Source: Paenibacillus sp. OK003
Lineage (GTDB): Bacteria > Bacillota > Bacilli > Paenibacillales > Paenibacillaceae
DNA length: 64,000 nucleotides
Direction: 5' to 3'
NCBI RefSeq assembly: GCF_900109515.1
Contig: NZ_FOBD01000006.1
Coordinates: 1 to 64,000, forward strand
The translations under genes were made by a program, and so were the position numbers. The notes under the pieces were generated by a model. The model was not told where the DNA came from, ran no database searches, and saw only the letters and a program-made list of their open reading frames with translations. Positions 17,875 to 26,697 of this stretch are shown one piece after another; position 1 is the stretch's first letter; each line of letters opens with the position of its first letter.

Positions 17875-18948
17875 TTACGCGTTTTGGATAATCGTGTTCA
17901 GTGTTGTCTGATCCAGACCCTTCACCAGTTTCACGAGCAACTCTTTTGCCGCATCATAGTCATCCGTATGAATAATGGAAGAAGAAGTATGAATGTAGCG
18001 GGCGCAGATGCCAATTACCGTTGAAGGTACACCGATACCGCTCAAATGAACCGCTCCGGCATCCGTACCGCCAGGAGAGATGAAATATTGCATTTTGATC
18101 TGATTTGTTGATGCTGTGTCCTGAACATATTCCACAATACCGCGATGGGTGAACATGCCCGGGTCGAAGATTCGCAGCAAAGCGCCTTGTCCGATATGTC
18201 CGAATGACTGTTTGTCTCCTGTCATATCATTCGCAGCACTGCAATCCAGTGCAAAGAAAATATCCGGTTCAATGAGATTAGCAGCCGTGCGTGCACCGCG
18301 AAGTCCCAATTCCTCTTGGACTGTTGCACCGCAATAGAGGGTGTTTGGCAATTTTTCCTTATGCAATGCTTCAACCAGCTCAAGTGCAAGTCCTACGCCG
18401 TAACGGTTATCCCATGCTTTTGCCATAATTTTCTTCGGATTGGCCATCGGTGTGAATTCACAGATCGGCACGATCTGCATGCCGGGGTGAATGCCCCAAG
18501 ACTCTGCTTCTGCACGGTTATCCGCACCAATATCCAAGTACATATGATTAAGATCAACCGGTTTATTGCGCTGGGATTCATCAAGTAGATGCGTAGGTGT
18601 TGAACCGACAACCCCTGGAATCCGGCGATCCGGAGTGATGAGCTCCAGACGTTGAGACAGCACAGCCTGACTCCACCATCCACCGAGTGGGCGGAATTTG
18701 ATCATGCCTGTTTCGGTAATGCCTGTGGTCATGAAGCCAACTTCGTCGAAGTGACCTGCAACCATAACTTTGGGTCCGGACGCCTCTCCTCGCAATACAC
18801 CAAAAAGGCTGCCCAGGCGATCCTGGACAAATTCATCCGTGTACGGAGACATTTGCTCCTTCATCCATCCGCGAAGCTCGCGTTCAAACCCGGAAACGGA
18901 AGGGAATTCCGTTAACGTGCGAAACATTTCCAACGTTTTTTGATTCAT
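17875..18948 (-). CDS. M42-family metallo-aminopeptidase
   Basis: The 357-residue cytosolic enzyme belongs to the glutamyl-aminopeptidase/deblocking M42 group (YsdC, FrvX), which form large tetrahedral particles that trim peptides. Metal-site motifs are visible: GHFDEVGF (His66, Asp68), KAWDNRYG (bridging Asp), VQEELGLRGA (catalytic and metal Glu), DCS and a late IHTSSSIIH His. GAGGAG precedes the ATG on the minus strand. The gene is a single unit with its own terminator. The older label endoglucanase for this family is misleading. Confidence 0.9.
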   Translation of the reverse strand: MNQKTLEMFRTLTEFPSVSGFERELRGWMKEQMSPYTDEFVQDRLGSLFGVLRGEASGPKVMVAGHFDEVGFMTTGITETGMIKFRPLGGWWSQAVLSQRLELITPDRRIPGVVGSTPTHLLDESQRNKPVDLNHMYLDIGADNRAEAESWGIHPGMQIVPICEFTPMANPKKIMAKAWDNRYGVGLALELVEALHKEKLPNTLYCGATVQEELGLRGARTAANLIEPDIFFALDCSAANDMTGDKQSFGHIGQGALLRIFDPGMFTHRGIVEYVQDTASTNQIKMQYFISPGGTDAGAVHLSGIGVPSTVIGICARYIHTSSSIIHTDDYDAAKELLVKLVKGLDQTTLNTIIQNA

Positions 18949-19290
18949 GTGTCGACAACTCCTCTGCTTGTATGTAAGTCAGGTCTCAGCAGAACGGCTG
19001 CCGGACTGTTGTTCTTCGAAAGAGAAGAACGTTTTATTTAACCACTGGTCACACTACAGTATGAACCTTGCGCAAGTAATTGTCCATGGTTATGTCACGT
19101 ATCTCAGGCATGAATGGTTGCTCGTTTGAGGAATCATCGGGCCATTAAATCCGCGCCAAGCACAGTCGCCAAGCAGCTGTATTGAATATGCATATAGTAA
19201 GGAACCGTTTTGCTTAACGAGTATTCCATAAGGTATTCAATAAACCACTAATTTCACTTGCCTGACAACAGGAAGGAGCTGGGACAATAG
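18949..19290. other. Intergenic region before the sporulation cluster
   Basis: About 340 bases separate the divergent aminopeptidase and sporulation genes. I looked for a sigma-F/G promoter for the spoVA genes. GCATA occurs at 19190-19194, but no correctly spaced -10 follows, so I make no promoter call. No coding frame is supported. Confidence 0.4.
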
Positions 19291-19374
19291 ATGATGCCAC
19301 CCGATGAAGGCTATGAAACCATCCTTTGTATCGTCCTTTTTATTTTGCTCGTGATCATTCTGCTTTATTTATAA
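19291..19374 (+). CDS. 27-residue hydrophobic membrane peptide upstream of spoVAC
   Basis: ATG 19291 follows GGAAGGAG at 19271-19278. It encodes 27 residues: a polar head (MMPPDEGYET) and a single membrane-spanning tail (ILCIVLFILLVIILLYL). The tail resembles the FALIVVLFILLIIVG core of YjcZ-type small sporulation peptides, but this peptide is shorter and lacks the Gly/Tyr-rich head. It lies 191 bases before spoVAC on the same strand, so a sporulation role is plausible. The ribosome-binding-site spacing of 12 is slightly long. Conservation among relatives would settle the call. Confidence 0.5.
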   Translation: MMPPDEGYETILCIVLFILLVIILLYL

Positions 19375-19565
19375 ATTTCACCAGACCTCTGATCCGGCGC
19401 TGAGTGACTCATCTGATTCGGCTGCTTCATCGTGCTGGAAACAAATGCTGTCTTTCGCCGGATACATAACTTTCCCAACCTTAACAAACAATGAATACAG
19501 GATTACACACAGTACATGCAGTCACATCTGTTGACTCATTTTCACTTTAAGGGAGGTTCTGTATC

Positions 19566-20069
19566 TTGCCAGCTCAAACTAAGGGTAGTAGTAAAAAATC
19601 ATCATCATCCCTGTCCATCAGTGAACAGGAATATAAAAAAGTCGCCAAAAAACATGAGCCTGCCCGTCCAATCTGGACCAACTGTATCAAGGCATTCTTT
19701 GTCGGCGGATTGATCTGCGTCATTGGACAGGCTATCCAGGAAGCATTTATGGCAGGGTTCCATATGACATCGAAAGAAGCTGCCAGTCCAACCGTTGCAG
19801 TCATGATTCTCATTTCAGTCATCCTGACTTGTCTCGGTGTTTACGATAAAATGGCGCAATGGGCTGGTGCCGGGACGGCTGTCCCTGTCACCGGGTTTGC
19901 CAATTCCATGTGTTCGGCAGCACTGGAGCATCGTGCAGAAGGACTGGTGCTGGGTGTTGGTGCCAACATGTTCAAGCTGGCCGGTTCAGTCATCGTGTTT
20001 GGTGTAGTGGCCGCCTTTGTCGTGGGGATCGTATACGCCTTTCTCGGCTTCGGAGGTGGACATCTATGA
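19566..20069 (+). CDS. spoVAC: Stage V sporulation protein AC
   Basis: The 167-residue membrane protein belongs to the SpoVA channel, which moves dipicolinic acid into the spore and releases it at germination; SpoVAC is the mechanosensitive pore component. The family core is present: RPIWTNCIKAFFVGGLICVIGQ, GVYDKMAQWAGAGTAVPVTGFANSM and a C-terminal membrane segment. TTG 19566 is the start, with GGGAGGT eight bases upstream. Its stop overlaps the spoVAD start by four bases. Expression should occur in the forespore, although no clear sigma-G promoter was found. Confidence 0.95.
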   Translation: MPAQTKGSSKKSSSSLSISEQEYKKVAKKHEPARPIWTNCIKAFFVGGLICVIGQAIQEAFMAGFHMTSKEAASPTVAVMILISVILTCLGVYDKMAQWAGAGTAVPVTGFANSMCSAALEHRAEGLVLGVGANMFKLAGSVIVFGVVAAFVVGIVYAFLGFGGGHL

Positions 20070-21082
20070 AACGCCTGGGACAACAAACCTGGCAATTTGA
20101 GAACCGTCCACGGATTATCGGCAGGTCAGCAGTTGTAGGGCCGGATGAAGGACAAGGGCCTCTGGCATCTGATTTCGATTATGTATATGACAATTTGGAG
20201 ATTGGGGAGAAGACCTGGGAAAAGGCAGAGCGCAAGCTCCTCGAACAGGCTTCCCAAATGGCATTAATCAATGCGAATATTACGAAGGAAGAGCTTCAGT
20301 TCTTTGTAGGCGGGGATCTGATGAACCAGATTATCAGCAGTTCCTTTTCTGCCCGCAAGCTGGGTGTACCCTATCTGGGCGTATTTGGTGCCTGTTCAAC
20401 CTCAATGGAAACGTTAGCTTTGGCCTCGCTCATTGTGGATTCGGGTGCAGGGGATTATGTACTCGCGGGTACGGTAAGTCACAACTGTACGGTGGAAAAG
20501 CAATTTCGTTATCCAACAGAGTATGGTTCCCAGAAGCCTCCGTATGCCCAGTATACGGTTACGGGTTCAGGGTGTAGTGTGATATCCCGTTCAGGTCAGG
20601 GGCCGGTAGTCACCAAAGCAACCATTGGCCGAATTATGGATATGGGTATCAAAGATCCGTTTAACATGGGGGCTGCCATGGCTCCTGCGGCAGCGGATAC
20701 CATTGTTTCACATTTCCGGGATACAGGCCTGGAACCCGGTTATTATGATCTGATCGTTACAGGGGATCTGGCTTCGGTTGGATTGCCCATCGTGAAGGAG
20801 CTTTTGCATAAAGAGGGTGTTCCAATGGAACAAACGGTCTTCAATGATTGTGGCCTGATGATCTATAACCTGGAAAAGCAGCCTCAGGTTGTGGCTGGAG
20901 GAAGCGGCTGCGGATGTTCAGCGACCGTAACCTACGGTCACATTTTGAACCGGATGCAAAAGGGTGAACTCAATAAGGTATTGGTGGTCGCTACCGGTGC
21001 ATTGTTGTCTCCACTTTCATATCAGCAGGGCGAGAGCATTCCTTGTATTGCGCATGCCGTAGCCATAGAAAAGGAGGGATAA
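20066..21082 (+). CDS. spoVAD: Stage V sporulation protein AD
   Basis: The 338-residue protein has a thiolase-like fold, as in SpoVAD, which binds dipicolinic acid at the inner spore membrane. Characteristic segments are GVFGACSTSMETL (thiolase-like Cys), GTVSHNCTVEKQFRYP and GGSGCGCSATVTYG. ATG 20066 follows GGAGGTG at 20052-20058 inside spoVAC and overlaps its stop (ATGA), so the two are translationally coupled. spoVAE follows after three bases. Confidence 0.95.
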   Translation: MKRLGQQTWQFENRPRIIGRSAVVGPDEGQGPLASDFDYVYDNLEIGEKTWEKAERKLLEQASQMALINANITKEELQFFVGGDLMNQIISSSFSARKLGVPYLGVFGACSTSMETLALASLIVDSGAGDYVLAGTVSHNCTVEKQFRYPTEYGSQKPPYAQYTVTGSGCSVISRSGQGPVVTKATIGRIMDMGIKDPFNMGAAMAPAAADTIVSHFRDTGLEPGYYDLIVTGDLASVGLPIVKELLHKEGVPMEQTVFNDCGLMIYNLEKQPQVVAGGSGCGCSATVTYGHILNRMQKGELNKVLVVATGALLSPLSYQQGESIPCIAHAVAIEKEG

Positions 21083-21085
21083 AGG

Positions 21086-21436
21086 ATGCAGTTTTTATGG
21101 GCATTTATTGTTGGCGGGTTGATATGTGTTGTGGGACAACTTCTGATGGATGGGGTCAAACTGACTCCTGCACACACGATGAGTACACTTGTTGTGGCTG
21201 GTGCGGTTGCGGATGCGTTCGGGCTGTATGATCCACTCGTCAAATTTGCAGGGGCAGGCGCTTCCATCCCCATTACCAGTTTTGGTAACTCCCTCGTGCA
21301 CGGGGCATTGACGGAGCTGGAGAAAGAGGGATGGATCGGTGTCATTACGGGGATATTCGATTTGACCGCGGCGGGTATTTCCTCAGCGATTATCTTTTCA
21401 TTTCTCGCGGCGTTGGTGGTTCGGCCGAAAGGGTAA
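21086..21436 (+). CDS. spoVAE: Stage V sporulation protein AE (SpoVAEb type)
   Basis: The 116-residue membrane protein has the SpoVAC/SpoVAEb fold: GGLICVVGQLLMDG, FGLYDPLVKFAGAGASIPITSFGNSLVHG and a final membrane segment. It is clearly paralogous to the neighbouring SpoVAC. It closes the minimal AC-AD-AE trio. The AA, AB, AEa and AF genes found in the B. subtilis operon are absent. GGAGGG precedes the ATG. A terminator follows. Confidence 0.93.
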   Translation: MQFLWAFIVGGLICVVGQLLMDGVKLTPAHTMSTLVVAGAVADAFGLYDPLVKFAGAGASIPITSFGNSLVHGALTELEKEGWIGVITGIFDLTAAGISSAIIFSFLAALVVRPKG

Positions 21437-21476
21437 CAGAGCATGGCAGAGCTAACCATTATACATGGAATTTGCA

Positions 21477-21511
21477 GAGGCTTCGGATAACTTCTATCCG
21501 GGCCTTTTTTT
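21477..21511 (+). terminator. Terminator of the spoVA genes
   Basis: AGAGGCTTCGGATA pairs with TATCCGGGCCT around a five-base loop, and TTTTTTT follows. It lies about 40 bases after the spoVAE stop. Confidence 0.85.
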
Positions 21512-21643
21512 GTCGTAATCATGCGATAACTGCGGTGAATCTGACGGCTGGATACAAATGTTGAGTTCCTTCGAGTGTACTCGCGCCCTTGGATCATGTA
21601 CAATAAAAGGAAATCTGTATGCTTTTTTAGGAGGTTAGACCAC

Positions 21644-22600
21644 ATGCCTGTGCGCAAAGAGTCGATCCAAATCATATCAGCAGTTCGTACTAATCTGGAA
21701 TCTTGCATCATGGGGAAATCCTTTGAAATTCAACTTTTGCTCACAGCTTTGCTTGCAGGTGGACACGTTCTGATTGAAGACGTACCAGGAACAGGCAAAA
21801 CGCAGTTGGTTAAAGCGTTATCGAAATCCATGCGCGGAGAGTACCGCCGCATTCAATGTAATCCTGATATTTTGCCAAGTGACATCACGGGGGTATCCGT
21901 TTTCCATCCACGTGACGAGCGCTTTTACTTCCGTCCGGGTCCGGTCATGACTAACATCTTGCTGGCTGACGAGATTAACCGGGCAACAACGAAAACGCAG
22001 TCCGCTTTGCTGGAAGTCATGGAAGAGCGCAGTGTGACGGTAGATGGCGATACGTATGATCTGCCTCATCCATTTATGCTCTGTGCCACCCAGAATCCAA
22101 TCGATTTTGAAGGAACATACACATTGCCGGAAGCGCAGCTGGACCGGTTTATGTTGAAAATAAGTCTGGGTTATCCCGACAAGGATATCGAGAAAACGCT
22201 GCTGAAGCAGCATCAGTCGGGTCAGCCTGTTGATCGGCTTGAATCTGTAACCCATATGGATCAGATATCTGCCATTCAGCAGGAAATCAAGGAAGTATTC
22301 ATCGGTGATCCGGTCATGGATTATCTGCTTGATGTCGTTCGCAAAACTCGCTCCCACCCATCCGTATTGCTGGGCGCCAGCCCGCGGGCAGCTATTTCAT
22401 TTATGATGGCCGTGAAGGCTTTTGCCTTTTTGCAGGAACGTGACTACGTGCTTCCGGATGACGTGAAAACGATGGCGCCTTATGTCATCTCCCATCGGAT
22501 TGTGCTGCGTCCCGAATCGAGATTGGACAGCATGAGCTCCGAGGCTGTTTTAAAATCCGTACTTCAGCACGTTCGAGTGCCCGTCTCCATGGGGCAATAA
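21644..22600 (+). CDS. MoxR-family AAA+ ATPase
   Basis: The 318-residue cytosolic ATPase has Walker A (EDVPGTGKTQ), Walker B (LLADEINRATTKTQ), a sensor region (CATQNPIDFEGTYTLPEAQLDRF) and the AAA lid (LGASPRAAISFM). MoxR ATPases act as chaperones with VWA or DUF58 proteins. Here it is followed directly by a DUF58 gene and a transmembrane transglutaminase gene, the usual three-gene unit of unknown envelope role. ATG 21644 follows AGGAGG (21629-21634); the open frame extends back to 21575 without a ribosome binding site. Confidence 0.93.
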   Translation: MPVRKESIQIISAVRTNLESCIMGKSFEIQLLLTALLAGGHVLIEDVPGTGKTQLVKALSKSMRGEYRRIQCNPDILPSDITGVSVFHPRDERFYFRPGPVMTNILLADEINRATTKTQSALLEVMEERSVTVDGDTYDLPHPFMLCATQNPIDFEGTYTLPEAQLDRFMLKISLGYPDKDIEKTLLKQHQSGQPVDRLESVTHMDQISAIQQEIKEVFIGDPVMDYLLDVVRKTRSHPSVLLGASPRAAISFMMAVKAFAFLQERDYVLPDDVKTMAPYVISHRIVLRPESRLDSMSSEAVLKSVLQHVRVPVSMGQ

Positions 22601-22603
22601 TTG

Positions 22604-23851
22604 ATGAAGCCGCTTTTGAGTACAGTCAGAAGGGGAATACGCCACCCCCGCGTATGGAGCATCGCGGCGGTGTGGATGTGCTGTTTGGCTTATGTTTTGT
22701 TCCAGGGCGGGAAGACCTCCCTGATGCTGCTGTCGATGGTGACGCTGCTTTGTATTTACCTTGCAATTGCTGGTTTTAGCGGTGTACGGCGAACTCACGG
22801 CGTGCGTAAGCTCTCTTCCGGTCAGGATCATGAAGAGCTGCTGCATGCCGGTGACCAGGTACAGGTGCAGTTAAGTCTGAACATCCCGGGATTTCTGCCA
22901 CTTCCTTATGTGGTTGTGCGCGAAATGCTGCATCGGCATAACGGTGAATCCTGGTCTTTCAAAGAAAGCCTCATTCCGAGCATGCGAGGGTATGGTGAAT
23001 TGTCATTTCAGACCCCGCCGCTGGAGCGGGGAAAGTATGTCTTTTCAGAAACGGAATGTGCCAGCGAGGACATCTTTGGGCTGATCGAGCATCGGGGAAC
23101 GTTCAAAGCCAAAGGGGAATTCCGGGTGCTTCCGCGGACGGTATTTATTCCGTACTGGCAGCTGTATGACCGCAAATCACGGTTATCCGGTCCACAGACG
23201 GCCTTGACCCGCTCGCGCAGAGAAACGACCCAGATTAACGGCGTGCGTGACTACGTTTACGGTGATCGCCTTTCCCGGATTCACTGGAATGCAACGGCAA
23301 AGACGGGAACGTGGAAGTCCAAGGAATTTGAACATGAGTCGGTGCCGAAAACGATTCTGGTGCTGGATGCGCTGTCAGGCAGCTATGAACATGGTGAGGC
23401 CTTTGAACTGGCTGTGTCCACGGCAGCCTCACTGCTGGAGTATGGCACAAGAGAACGAATGGGTGTGGGACTGCTGACACTGTCAGAAAAGATATCATTT
23501 TTTGCTCCCAGCGAAAGTCCGATGGAGCGGCAGAAGATGATTCATCATCTGGTGGATATCCAATATAACGGCCAGGAGAATCGGCTGCTGCCCGGTGTTG
23601 AGAAGATGTCGCGTCAGTTTCCTCAAGGCGCTTATTTTGTAGTGATTTCTCCCCAGAAGGATGAAAAAGTTCTCGAACTGCTGCGATGGGCTGACACACG
23701 GGGGATGACTCCATGTCATGTTCTGATTGAACCCACCGATTCCCGCCGGAGTTCCGAGTGGAATGCGATGCTGCGCGGAAGAGGCACAAGATCCTTTACC
23801 GTTTCCCATTTGCAGGAGCTTCCAACGGTTATGGGGGGAGGTAGTGTATGA
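22604..23851 (+). CDS. DUF58-domain membrane protein
   Basis: The 415-residue protein has two membrane segments near the N-terminus (about 18-60), a beta-rich middle and the DUF58 signature GDRLSRIHWNATAKTG at about 220-236. A VWA-like fold follows (TILVLDALSG). DUF58 proteins are encoded with MoxR ATPases and are probably their clients. ATG 22604 is chosen; TTG 22601, immediately after the moxR stop, is also possible, and there is only a weak GGGG upstream, implying translational coupling. The end overlaps the next gene by four bases. Confidence 0.87.
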   Translation: MKPLLSTVRRGIRHPRVWSIAAVWMCCLAYVLFQGGKTSLMLLSMVTLLCIYLAIAGFSGVRRTHGVRKLSSGQDHEELLHAGDQVQVQLSLNIPGFLPLPYVVVREMLHRHNGESWSFKESLIPSMRGYGELSFQTPPLERGKYVFSETECASEDIFGLIEHRGTFKAKGEFRVLPRTVFIPYWQLYDRKSRLSGPQTALTRSRRETTQINGVRDYVYGDRLSRIHWNATAKTGTWKSKEFEHESVPKTILVLDALSGSYEHGEAFELAVSTAASLLEYGTRERMGVGLLTLSEKISFFAPSESPMERQKMIHHLVDIQYNGQENRLLPGVEKMSRQFPQGAYFVVISPQKDEKVLELLRWADTRGMTPCHVLIEPTDSRRSSEWNAMLRGRGTRSFTVSHLQELPTVMGGGSV

Positions 23852-26061
23852 GTACTAAAGGCAAAGAGCTGACAGTGGGGAGAAGATCCTGGTATCATGC
23901 AGCTTCGTTGCTCTGGATTTTCCTGATTGGCATGCAGTGGATATCATTCACACAGGAAACCTGGTATACCGAGACCACTTCATTGGTGCTGTGGACGCTC
24001 GCAGCGGTCAGCATTCTGGAAGTGATTCTGCCTTTCAAAATGTTGGTGCGAACCATAGTCAAGGCGGTTGTCCTTGTATATATTTTGCATAAGACATTAA
24101 TTGACTACACCGTTTATATTCCTTATGGCACGTTAATAGAGCGTACAGAGCAGTTTATACTGCACCTGACACCTTACATCTGGTTCACCCTGTGCGCCTG
24201 GGTCATGCTTGAAGCTGCCCTTCGCCTGGTGACCACAACACGCCGAATTCTCGTTTTTCTGGGGATCAACATTATCTCGATGGGGATTCTTGACTCCTTC
24301 ACCCAGATTCCACTCTGGATTGAAATCGCCTGGGTTATGTTTGCGGGAATGGGATGGCTGGTATGTCAGCACTTCCGTAATTTCCAACTGCAATATCCAC
24401 AAGGGTGGAAGCGAATTATCCGGTATCCTTACAAAATTCTGGCCAACATTGCCATCATATTTTCTTTGATTATCGTAGCTAGTGTGAACATGCCGGAAGT
24501 TCCACCTACCTTAACGGACCCGTATACCGCGTGGCGTAATTACACCGGAAGTTCGGCGAGTCAGACAGGCAACGGAACATTGGACATTCCGACAGCGACC
24601 GAGTCAGGATACAGCAGGGAAGACAACCAGCTTGGCGGCGGATTTAACTTCGACTATACACCTGTCATGTCTGTCACTACCAATGAGCGCAGTTACTGGC
24701 GTGGTGAGACACGGGCAGAGTATACGGGAACAGGCTGGGATGATCGCGGACGAGGTGCCACAGAGGATGTTGAGGCGGGACAAGCACTGGAGAATGATGA
24801 ACCCGGAAATGTAACCACCAAGCAAGTCACTCAGAAAGTGACGATGTTGAATGACAATGTGTATCCGATCCTCTTTGGCGCTTATTCCATCTCGGAAGTT
24901 ATATCTGTCAATGGTGAGGCGAATTCCGACCGGATGTTATGGAATCCGGCGCAGGCAGAGCTGCATGTCGTAACAGACCGTCAGCAACCACAATATCCGA
25001 AGACGTATACGATTGTATCCGAGGCGCCGGTTATTGTGGAAGATGAACTGCGTACCAAATCTTTTGATGATCTGTATACGAGCAATCCGGCAGATAATAT
25101 GTATCTGCAGCTACCATCCAGATTCCCTGATCGGGTGACGGATCTGGCCGCTGAAATTACAGCATCGGCAAATACGCCGTATGAAAAAGTGGCATTACTG
25201 CAAAACTATTTACAATTAAATTTTGATTACACAAACAATCCGGATTTATCCCGAAAAGTAAGCAGTGACTTTGTGGAAGGATTTTTATTTGACATTCGTG
25301 AGGGGTATTGTGATTACTTCTCGACTGCGCTGGTTATGATGGCACGCTCCGAGGGTATTCCCGCTCGTTGGGTGAAAGGGTACGCACCTGGACAGCTTTC
25401 GTTGAATTCAGACATGCAGGCCCCGCGACAACCTGGAGCTGAGATCGAGACGACGTACACGGTAACGAATGCAGACGCGCATTCTTGGGCTGAAGTTTAT
25501 TTTGGCGAGTATGGCTGGATTCCGGTTGAAGCAACGCCGGGCTTTGACATGCCGCTGCTCACGGAACAACCAGATGTACAGCCTGTAGATGAGCCTGAAG
25601 AACAACCTGAAGAGGAACCGGTAAAAGAGGAAGAGCAGACCCCTGCGCCTGAACAGGCTTCATCGAGCATCCCGGCTTTTGTAATCTGGGCAGCGGGAGC
25701 CATTATCGTATTGTGGGTAGCTTATATGTTCTGGCGAAACCGCCTCTCGCTTCGATTCTTCGTGCTTCGTCTGCGGACAGGTGGACCGCTAACGCCTGAA
25801 CAAAAGGTAGTGGCGGAGACAGAACGCTGGATACGTTATGCGAAGCGTAAAGGCTTGACCCGGAGCGGGGACGAGACACTTCGTGAATCCGTAACCCGCT
25901 GGAGCCAGGCGAAACCAGCTGCAGCAGCCACATTGCATGAACTTCTAGCGAAGTTTGAACAGACTCGCTATAGTCCAGCGTCTGTAACTGCGGACGACTG
26001 GAAGGCCGTCTATCAGACCGCGTCGAAGCTGCGTAAGGAACTTAAAGCGGAACGGGCGTAA
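23848..26061 (+). CDS. Transmembrane transglutaminase-like protein (TgpA/YebA family)
   Basis: The 737-residue protein has about six N-terminal membrane segments (17-215), a large extracellular domain with the transglutaminase core, one membrane segment near 610-632 and a cytoplasmic C-terminal DUF4129-like tail. Catalytic residues are Cys488 (EGYCDYF) and His545 (HSWAEVYF); the third position is in PVEATPGF, with Glu where many have Asp. A Glu/Pro-rich linker precedes the last membrane segment. TgpA-type enzymes act at the cell surface on unknown proteins or peptides. The ATGA overlap with the DUF58 gene indicates one operon. Confidence 0.9.
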   Translation: MSTKGKELTVGRRSWYHAASLLWIFLIGMQWISFTQETWYTETTSLVLWTLAAVSILEVILPFKMLVRTIVKAVVLVYILHKTLIDYTVYIPYGTLIERTEQFILHLTPYIWFTLCAWVMLEAALRLVTTTRRILVFLGINIISMGILDSFTQIPLWIEIAWVMFAGMGWLVCQHFRNFQLQYPQGWKRIIRYPYKILANIAIIFSLIIVASVNMPEVPPTLTDPYTAWRNYTGSSASQTGNGTLDIPTATESGYSREDNQLGGGFNFDYTPVMSVTTNERSYWRGETRAEYTGTGWDDRGRGATEDVEAGQALENDEPGNVTTKQVTQKVTMLNDNVYPILFGAYSISEVISVNGEANSDRMLWNPAQAELHVVTDRQQPQYPKTYTIVSEAPVIVEDELRTKSFDDLYTSNPADNMYLQLPSRFPDRVTDLAAEITASANTPYEKVALLQNYLQLNFDYTNNPDLSRKVSSDFVEGFLFDIREGYCDYFSTALVMMARSEGIPARWVKGYAPGQLSLNSDMQAPRQPGAEIETTYTVTNADAHSWAEVYFGEYGWIPVEATPGFDMPLLTEQPDVQPVDEPEEQPEEEPVKEEEQTPAPEQASSSIPAFVIWAAGAIIVLWVAYMFWRNRLSLRFFVLRLRTGGPLTPEQKVVAETERWIRYAKRKGLTRSGDETLRESVTRWSQAKPAAAATLHELLAKFEQTRYSPASVTADDWKAVYQTASKLRKELKAERA

Positions 26062-26080
26062 TGTCGCCCGTCCCGTTTTT
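26048..26080 (+). terminator. Terminator at the end of the transglutaminase gene
   Basis: ACGGGCG-taatgt-CGCCCGT is followed by CCCGTTTTT. The stem includes the stop codon in its loop. Confidence 0.75.
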
Positions 26081-26169
26081 CCTTTTTCCTATGCTATCAG
26101 GCGCTGTATGCATTTTCAGGAAAGACGGATTTGTGATATAGTGTGTCGTATGAAACTGAGGTGACTTCT

Positions 26170-26697
26170 TTGTTTGAAATGTTAATGCCCAAGCTGCGTG
26201 TAGACACGGTTTTTGACATTAATCTGGAAGAGCTATACGCTCAAGGCTACCGTGGAATTATAACTGATCTGGACAATACACTCGTTGGGGCCAAAGCTCC
26301 TGACGCCACGCCCGAACTGATTGAGTGGTTCGCACGTGTCAAAGAGGCTGGTTTCCAGCTCATGATTGTGTCCAATAACAATTTGAATCGTGTATCCCTG
26401 TTTGCGACGCCACTGGATATCCAGTTTGTGCATAGTGCACGCAAACCATCGAATGTTCCGTTTCGTAGAGCAATGAAGATGATGGAGTTAACTCCTGAAA
26501 AAACGATTGTGGTAGGCGATCAGATGCTTACAGATGTCTTTGGAGGTAATCGACTGGGACTCTATACGGTTCTGGTGTTGCCAATCTCCATTGGAGATGA
26601 AGGCTTTATGACCCGCTTCAATCGGCGCGTGGAACGGATTGCTCTAACGAGTTTGCGCAAGAAAGGCTTATGGCTTGAGGAGGAAAAGAAGAAATGA
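26170..26697 (+). CDS. yqeG: YqeG-family HAD phosphatase
   Basis: The 175-residue cytosolic HAD IIIA-type phosphatase has motif I DLDNTLVG, motif II IVSNNN, a later conserved Lys (ARKPSN) and motif III VVGDQMLTDVFGG. TTG 26170 is the likely start: GAGGTG at 26158-26163 lies upstream, and family members begin at this position. A GTG at 26143 is in frame but unsupported. It heads the conserved yqeG-to-yqeM cluster and overlaps yqeH by four bases. The substrate is unknown; related enzymes act on phosphatidylglycerophosphate. Confidence 0.88.
   Translation: MFEMLMPKLRVDTVFDINLEELYAQGYRGIITDLDNTLVGAKAPDATPELIEWFARVKEAGFQLMIVSNNNLNRVSLFATPLDIQFVHSARKPSNVPFRRAMKMMELTPEKTIVVGDQMLTDVFGGNRLGLYTVLVLPISIGDEGFMTRFNRRVERIALTSLRKKGLWLEEEKKK

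Noticed and set aside
19187-19235. Possible sigma-G promoter for spoVA (GCATA at 19190)
   Set aside because: No CATnnTA-type -10 is found at the right distance.
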